From assembly GCF_921293095.1 (NCBI RefSeq), contig NC_060256.1, positions 89,001,851 through 89,065,850 on the forward strand: a DNA stretch of 64,000 bases, written 5' to 3'. This stretch comes from Ischnura elegans (Eukaryota > Arthropoda > Insecta > Odonata > Coenagrionidae). This document shows, piece by piece, positions 44,801 to 53,800 of this stretch. A program made the position numbers and the translations under genes. Each line of letters opens with the position of its first letter. Position 1 is the stretch's first letter. Under the pieces are notes generated by a model. That model saw only the letters and a program-made list of their open reading frames with translations. It searched no databases and was not told where the DNA came from.

Positions 44801-47800
44801 ATCCTGAGGTCTCTTACAGCCGCATCAAATTCCGATCTTAAAATTGGGGCTCCCATGTCATCGGCATCCACTTCCCTCTCGTTTTCGATAGCATTCGTTC
44901 TGAGGCGACTTCCTTTGTACAAATCTTCCAGATATTCCTTCCATCTCTTCCCTTTTTCTTCGTTTTCAATCAATAGTTCTCCGTTTTTGTCCCTAAGGGT
45001 ATTACATCTTACGCCCCTTTCCTTAAAGTGGTTCCTCACTATCCTATAAGCGGCCTCTACTTGCTATATAAACTGTATTGATACCCAAGGATGTAAAATA
45101 GCCCCAAGAAAAGTCAGCCAATTGCATACAGAGTGTAAATTATATTGCCTAATTACACCTCTTACAGAACATGACATTCCCATTACACGACACTTTTTAA
45201 TAACATATCTAGAATGTTACCTGAGGGATACGAGTATTTCCTGAAATGCAATATCTCTATACAATAAGTCTTGATAAAAATATTTTTCCTAATTATTCCC
45301 CATTCATTGAATTCTTTTATTCAGTATATCCTTCTCTTTAGATAAAATAATGGAAAGATGGAGAATGACAACTTCAATTTACTTTTGGTAGCCTTTAAGA
45401 GTATATTGAGCCTAAAGCCAGAATCACAAAATCATTTCCAGTGATGACTCCAGCGATGGGCCTGCCCATCGCTTTTTCTGTTATTCGGTACGCCGCTTTT
45501 TCTGCCACTGAAGCCATTGCTGCCATTGACTTTTGCCCTATCAAAATACACGGAAGTGTTGTTTAATTAAATGCCACATTCCACTTTCTATATAAGAGAA
45601 CGTGAGTGTAAACAAGACAGTCTTTTCTGATGGACTGGGAACTCAGTCCATCAGAAAATGGACAGAAAGAGTGATGGAAAAAGGTACGGAAATAATGTGA
45701 TTCAAGCTTAAATAATTCAAATTTATCAAATCATTTGCATAACCTTAAGCTAATATAAAAAATCAATAATAACCGCATATTGATTTCAACAAAGTAAGCA
45801 AAAGCAATTATTGACAAAATTTCATACGAGGTGATAATAATAAATACAGATAGTATTAGTAAATAAAATTTCATTGAGATGATAATATGAATTTTTAAGC
45901 TACGTTTTGCTGACGGATGGAAATTTTCACCATTAATCGTACTTTTCTATAATCACAACTTCCGCAAAAAGTAGCATGGCTCAGTTGATTATGTTTACTT
46001 TATAAGGTAAATGTAATTTCATTCAATGATAGATGAATGATTCTTAAGAAAGATGAACTTTAATACTGGAAATATAAAAAATGAAGACTTTTACCAATTG
46101 ACTGTAGCTTTCCCAGACCATTGATTGTAAATAATTTTTTTTTTTTGGTGTTTTCCACAGTTATTGTATCAGCTCCACAGACGTTTCCACTTGCATGCTG
46201 GAGACTTCCTCAAGAGTGAATGCAACACAAAAAATACACGGAAAACACCCAAAAACAAAGCTTATTTACAAGACTTTAACTTTTTGAGCCAACCTCCTCA
46301 TCCATATCAAATTCAGTGTGAACCAGATTTATAGCTTGACAGATGGAAGGAGAGCGAACTTATGCACATAATTTGGGCCTACCTTCCCACATTTTCTGCA
46401 CCAAATCATACAAAGATCTGGGTGGAAGAACCTGGCGCCGATTCAGGGGCATCACAAAGCATCTATGTCCATCCAGGTCGATGATTCCAGTCTTATTCTG
46501 AACACAAAAATGAATGATACGCACACATGAGAAACTTCAAAAACATAAGACTTATTTATAGACCATGAAATAGAAAGTCATTCAGTGATGCTACTGCAAT
46601 AAAAAATAGTGCCTAATAACTACTTTTTCAAATGGTTTTCAAATTATACAAATATCCTCGATAATCCCAACTTAAACACTTTTTTCACACTCTGGATGTT
46701 GTTAAAATATTCCTGAATTCAAATCCCTCACTTTTCCCTGACATAAAAAACCTTCTCAGACTTTTTCACTCTCTCCTTTGTTCTCCTGCATTTTGTTTTT
46801 GAAGAGAATCAATTAAATACAAAATCCTCTTATAAACATATAAAATCATTTTCTAAATTAACTTCATTACGTCGAACATTCAAAAAATAGGAATTTTGAT
46901 ACTAAATATTATTCAAGTAAAAGTAACAGAAAGTTTAATGTTACAGCAGTTCTTTCGATTCAAACACAATGAGATAAATTTTCCCTTACACCATTGATGA
47001 GATTCTCTGATCTAATTCACATGACTTTTCCTCAATTACCCAGATTCAATATAATACAGTGGAACTTGGTTAGTACGTTCCTCCTTAGTACGTTTTCCTC
47101 CTTAGTACACCGATTTCCCTCGGTCCCGGTACTATCCGAACAAAATACAGGTAAAAGTATTTGGTTAGTACGTTTGAAAAAAATGCGCTTTCCTGGTTAG
47201 TACGCTCAATTGCTTGCCGTGACGCAACCCGCAATTCGTTCTCTACTATCTTCTTATGGGTCATAAACCTCCGAATTCATGATTTAATATATTATTATTA
47301 GCCATTGAAATTCTTGCATTCATTCCACATCTTTCTTCGACCGTGATTTATCATAACGCATTTCTCAATTCTTGTGACGTGATGAAAAATAAAATGCGGC
47401 CATTTTTTGGGAATGTCTGACTATGAAAAACTACAGCCAATAAGAAGCCCCAATTTTCCCCACCCCGAGCTCCTCACCTTCTGTTGCCTTTGGAGCTTGG
47501 GAGTGCCCACTGCTGCGCACAAAGTTCATGAGTGGGCAATTGTTGCTATTGCACGAGTTATCATGATGAAGAAATGAGTCTTAACGGTATTAGACAATTC
47601 CCACATTATCTAAAACAGTACTGCTCCATAAACTCGACGTCGTGCGTATTTACTTGACTACTGTTACGGGAGCAGACGATCCTCTGGATCTCCACGCGAA
47701 GCTTAGCTTAAAAATACTTGATCTCGGAACGAAAGCAGACGACATTAGACAAATTTTGAAAGTAAATTTCAACTGTTTAATATAAAATTTTCTTGTAATT

Positions 47801-50800
47801 ACGTCGTAATCTAATAATCTTGCGTGTCATCAGTTGATATATCGATCGATTTTACAATCGAAATGGTATCATTCCAGAAGCGAATGTCTGCGGCTGTTGC
47901 CGTAATTTGAAAGTCAATATAATTTTGCCCAATTTTTATGATGTTTAAAAAACCAGTTGACTTACTCCGGGTTGTTGTTACATTCTCCGAGTACGCTGTG
48001 AGAAAGAAAAATGACTTATCTTCGCTTGTCTGAGCTTCACTCGTCCTCGTTCTGTAAATATATATAGGATAAATCATGGGAGATAGACGCCGTAATCATG
48101 AAATCCTCTCCGGGATGTCCATGAAAAATTGCGATTTTTATTCACATGGTATTGTTTTTCATGGTAGCGCTCATTTTCTTGATTTTAAATGTGAAAAGAG
48201 TTCAGGAAGGCGATCCTATGAGAACTACTGATAGTAATTGTAATTATGACGACTTTTTCACTGATTGCAATAACCCCGATTGCTATTATTTACTTTCCTC
48301 GTTAGTACGTTTTCCTGGTTAGTACGTTCATTTTTCGTGGTCCCTTCAGAAACGTACTAACCAAGTTCCACTGTATTGACAATATTTCTAGGCAGCCCAA
48401 AAATACAAATATTCATCACAACAGGAGGTAATTAGAGTGGAGTGTTAAAATATAATCTGATAAATTAACACCCCAGGGCAGACTTGACCAAAACGACATC
48501 ATACTATGTGCATAAGGGGACAGGTGCAGTGTGTTTAACCCTTTCACTGCTGTGAGCGTACTTTTCCTTCTTCCATGCCATGCACTTTCGCAAAAGTACT
48601 TCGAAGGGTCCCAAATCCGGGACCCTTTCCTTGACAAGCTCACCCACACAGCACTGTCTCATCGACCCTACCAGCGGGGGGCCTCCCTCCCAAAAAGTGA
48701 ACACTTTGACTGAAAACAATCATTTTTTGATGATCGGATTGATTGGTTGATTTTCAAATTGCAGTCAGAGCGGTCACTTTTCGGGAGGGAGGCCCCCGAG
48801 CTGGTAGGGTCGATGAGACGGTCCTGTGTGGGTGAGCTCATCGAGGAAAGGGTCCCGGATTTGGGACCCTTTGGAGGGTGTAACACGCCCATTACTGAAG
48901 TACCTGCTCCATGGGCCCATGAAATGCATTTTAACCTTTCCGCCACATGTGAGGAGAAGGTTTTCGGAGATTGAACAGCAGCGGAAGGATTAATAAAATT
49001 TTATGAATGGTTAGGCCCGTTTCACATGGGTGCGGACGGTCCGCGCTCCTTGCTACGCACGCAGATTAGGTTCCATTGATGTTAATGGAAGCTTACACAT
49101 GACTACGTACCGTCCCCATGCGAGGCAGACATCCATGTGGCCCCTCCGCCCCGCGGATCACCTGCGCGCATACAGGCCACAGAGACAGGTTTGTGCTTAC
49201 ATATGAATGCGGATGGCTGATGCAGACCAAGCAGATTTGTCATTGGAAATAACAGTGCAAGTGCATTATTTCACCATGTAAAGTGAAAGGGAGTGGGCAT
49301 GCGAAAATAATCGAAAAACTTATCTTCATGAGCACAAATCTCAGTAAATGTGATCACGAAACCTGCTTTTAATTTTCTTTGTTCCACAATAGGATGCACC
49401 CTAAACCTACTTTTATGGAAACTTTTCCTCCGTTTTTTTCTTACCTGGTATTCAACAATTGCTTCCATTACACTTGGCAGTATGACATTCTTTTACCTTG
49501 GCAAGCTGCACACAACGGACATGTGCGGATGCGGACAGATTTGTGTGTTTTTCTTAATGTGTTTTTGCCTATGTGAACAGCAGTGACCGCTTTCCGCCCC
49601 CCACGTGCGAAGTGTGGACCGTCCGCGTCCATGTGAAACAGGCCTTAGGTATTTTGACATCTACATATGTAATTACTGCTAACTTCCCTGAATCCTCTGA
49701 ATAGAATTAGCCCTCATAATCTGTTGCTATTTAAACTTAGGTAGTTTATCTAGTAGTTCATAATTTGTAGAACATAAGCACAAGGTCAGGTATAAGATGT
49801 GCAACATAGAAGGAGATGCTGCTTCACACAATATTACATGCCAATAGGTGCATTTATTTATATATCGCTTGCAACCAATTTTAAATGAGGTTGTTCCTTG
49901 AGAGTTGATAAGAGTTGATCCTTGGATTGTTTGATCAGAAAAATAAACTAGTAAGAGTGAATTTACATGATATAAAACTACGTAAGTTATGTTCTAACAA
50001 GCACCACAACCTGCATTTCTACTCACCGAATTAAAGTCGTGGATGAATCTACCTCGGCGTCCATTGCTGAAATCGGGAACGTCTATCTTTTCATAGTTGA
50101 GCACGGGGTCTAAGTCAAACTGTTCGTTGAAGTAGCCAGGTGAGATGGCGTGAGTGTTGGCTCCCTTAAAACGGTTGGTCATGAGATCATCAGTGTATTC
50201 CTCACCCATCTAGAGAGAGAGAGAGAGAGAGAGAGGGCCATAATAACATCACTACCATTCATACATAGATTTTGCAAATTAAACATGGAAGGGCAATAAA
50301 GATCAAATACAACAAATACCAAAGAGTAGAAATATGACCACCAATCCTGCAAATACCTAAGACAACAAATGCGACCACCAAGAATACTTAGACCCATACC
50401 AAATATGTCATGACATATATTTACCTTGTAAGCCTCAGGTTGTCCAGGAGGCAATGGGATCTTGCACCATCCTCGGATACGATGCATCTGCAATATTAAT
50501 TAAACAGTTTAAATAAAATTGTTGTAAGAAATACAATTGAAATTCAAAATTAGATTTATTAACTGTTTGCAGTAAACTACTCCAATTTTTAAATAGCAAA
50601 TTCCAAAAAATATTGAATAATGAATGTTCAATAACAATTCAGTACGTACAAGAATGAGTTGTACTCTTTTGAGTGCATATTATGGAATTGGGTAAAAAGG
50701 AAGGGACTTTGGGCATCTCATCTAACCATTTCCAAAATAATACTTGGTACAGTAGACTCTCATTAATACGAACAACATCATTACAAAGTTCTCGTTATTA

Positions 50801-53800
50801 CGAAGCAATTCCTTGGTCCCGACGAAAAGGCCTATCTAATCTCAAGTAAAAGAAATGTTAATACGATACTTTCGTTATTACAAAATTACGTACCTCAGTC
50901 CCAGTCCCGGGGTTACAAAATGAAATTTATTACGAAGTTCTGTGAAAAACAATGAAATTTAGGTGGATATAAACAACGCTACGTTCTCATAATTGATCTA
51001 CGTTTAAGTTTGCTTCTTGTACTGTGTCCAAGAGAGTCAATTTCGGTTCTTTCTTCAGTAGGAGATACTTCAATATGCATGCAACATCATATAATAAGCT
51101 TCATTCCTGAGGAATTATGGTGACCCACTAATTAAAGCTCATAAATTGGATGTGCAGTTATTCCTCTTCCTACGCAAATTGGATTTACAAACTTTCAGAG
51201 ATAAGAACATTCGAAAAATTCAAGCGTGCCTGAAATTTCAAATTTGGCACCTTCGGAGTTTGCCGATGCGACAAGACGTGGCGTAGAGGAACTCGCACTT
51301 TGGGCATAATCTGAACAAAGTATCATTTAATCCGGTGTGAAGTAAAGTACTGCTGAGTGTTTCGCCTATTCTTTCCTCCTGCAGACAGCGTTTTTTTCGG
51401 CTCCGGCTATGTTGCAAGCTAGATCAGTTTGTCACAATCATGAGTTATTGCAAGATTGTGATGCAGTGTTGCATTCTGCAGGATAACCACTCTCCTCGAT
51501 GCCTTGTATAGGTTTACTAACTAATGAGTAAGGCTTCATTGAAACTTTCGCGGGTGCTCGTTATTATGATTAAAAACTTATGGGCTATGTCGCCGCGTCA
51601 ATTCTTGGGTGGCCCCAACATTTCCCGACCGATGCCGGTCGCTTTTTCAAGGGATTATGAAGAGTTGAAAATTTAAAATCTTTTATGTAGGTATCTGTGT
51701 CAGGTGGTGGGGGGAGGCCTTAGAAAGCATTCCTGCCATACATTAAGGGGACGACTGACGTAATATGAAATATCCTACGAAAATTCCAGATAAGGACAAT
51801 CTTCTCGCCTCACATACAGATAAAACATCTCCTAAACACCGTCAAGGATAGAACTCCACTACAAGTGGACGGGGTCTACGAAATTCCTTGCCAGACCTGC
51901 GGGAAGAACTACTTCAGCGAAACAGGCAGATCAGTCAAAACACGCCTAGAAGAGCACGCAAGAGCGATTCAACTGGGGCAATCAACAAAGTCCACGGTAG
52001 TCGAACACGCAGCGCTTGGGCACACAATCGACCTCAAAGAAGCCAAAATCATTGCCAAAGTTAATGGTTTTAAACAGAGACTTGTCCGAGAAGCCATTGA
52101 AATATCCAAAGAAGAAAAGAATAATTTTAACAAAGACACCGGCATTAAAATTAGCCGTACTCGGCAACCCGTAGTGAGAAAAAACAAGCAGCTACCCACT
52201 CCTCCAACCTCCCACTCCCCTCCCCCCACCACCTGACACAGATACCTATATATAAGATTTTAAATTCCCAATTCTTCAGAATCCCTTGAAAAGCGACCAG
52301 CATCATTCGGGAAACGTTGTGGCCACCAAAGAATTGTCACGGCGACATAGCCCAAAATTTTTTAATCATAATAATGAGTAAGGTCTCGGAACGCTTCTTG
52401 GTATACCGAGGACTTCCACATAATTTATATATTATACACTTGACTCTGAAGATTAGAAGTGGGAGATTGAGGAGACAAGAAATTTTGGCAAAGTATGATT
52501 TTTTCTTTCAATGATTCCTAAAAGAAATATTCGTACGTACTTCGTTATTACAAATCTCCGGTTTTTCGGTCCCATGAACTTCGTAATAACGAGAGTCTAC
52601 ATTTAACATTTATACTCCTGGCTAAGCTTCAACACATTGCGTACAAATGGCAAGAATTCTCGCCATTTTTTTCCCGAGCGTTCAAAAAGGGACGACAAAG
52701 ATTATCGTCATTTACGCGCGTCAACCTAAAAAAATTTAAAGCGTACAATACTTATTGGTTAGTACATTTTCAGTTGTTGTTTGCTATTCATAATGAATTG
52801 ATGTATCATAACGTTTGATTGGATAAAGTTATATTCTAAACATTAGCTTTTTAACCATGTTTAAACCAAAGGCATTAAGCCCTAATAGGCACATATTTCC
52901 AATCTCGGCGTTCCTAGGTATTAAAATACCCCGGTACGCAACGTGTTAAGCCTCTGAGTGCATCCACCAGGTTGCGGAGGGAGAGTCAACCAATAGATAC
53001 AGAGGTTAGCCGTGATATAAGATAGCTTACTTGCCGAATAAATTGTGGACAAAAAGTAACAACGATCTGAGGAGGTATTGCTGTATTCCTGGGTAAGTTG
53101 GCAATTTGAATGATACAGAAGAAGCTGTGACTTGGAAATGCTGTGAGACCACCAAAAATTATGCTTCCCATCTCCAAGAGGAGAGGGCAGCAGCTCTTCA
53201 TTACATGAGTGAAGGTGGAGACCACAGTGGTCAGTACAGAGATACTCATTTCACTGCAGGTGAGGTAACATTTACTTTAGGGGCTGTAATGCTACGATTT
53301 GGAAGGCAAGGGTAAAACCATCACATTGCTGTGTAATATTTCTAATCCTGCCGCGTGAACAGTGGTGAAATATACAAGAATTGCCTTGAGAAAATTGCCA
53401 TGGGAATTAAAGAACATGGATAGCGTAGTGGTCCATGGTTCGATTCCTGGTCCAGGGGACTTTTCTCTCATGGCAATTCCTGTATACATCATATTGTTAC
53501 CCGGTGGAGTTGCAGCTACTCCAATTCTTTAAATATCAGACATGATGGAATTCTCTCAGGTAAATTTATTACGGAGGTAAACTAGTGCCCATTCAGGTCT
53601 CTGGGCAAGGACTACTCAAGAGGATAGTACATATAACAATACTTTGGCCAACTGTGAGAAAACACTGAGGATACAACATGGACCTTAATATTGCTTAGGA
53701 CATGCGGTATGTTAGGTTAAGGCAAGCAGTGGAATAAAAAGGGTGAGAGATTGCATGATCAACGAATACATTGGGACTTCACCTTGTTACATCACACAAC

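Larger units (their letters stand above)
50760..52600. mobile_element. Tigger/pogo-like element, copy C, with nested insertion
   Basis: The left end CAGTAGACTCTCATTAATAC follows TA; the right end is AATAACGAGAGTCTAC. It is inverted relative to copy A (shared AAGGCCTATCTAATC and TTATCCTGCAGAATGCAACA blocks in opposite order). It is interrupted by a Penelope-like fragment at 51534-52372. Confidence 0.78.

Noticed and set aside
43496-45049. Plus-strand frames of 60-161 codons
   Set aside because: Shadows of the RTE reverse transcriptase on the opposite strand.
45623-45658. Perfect hairpin resembling a bacterial terminator
   Set aside because: Eukaryotic intronic context with no T-run role; noted only as a small palindrome.
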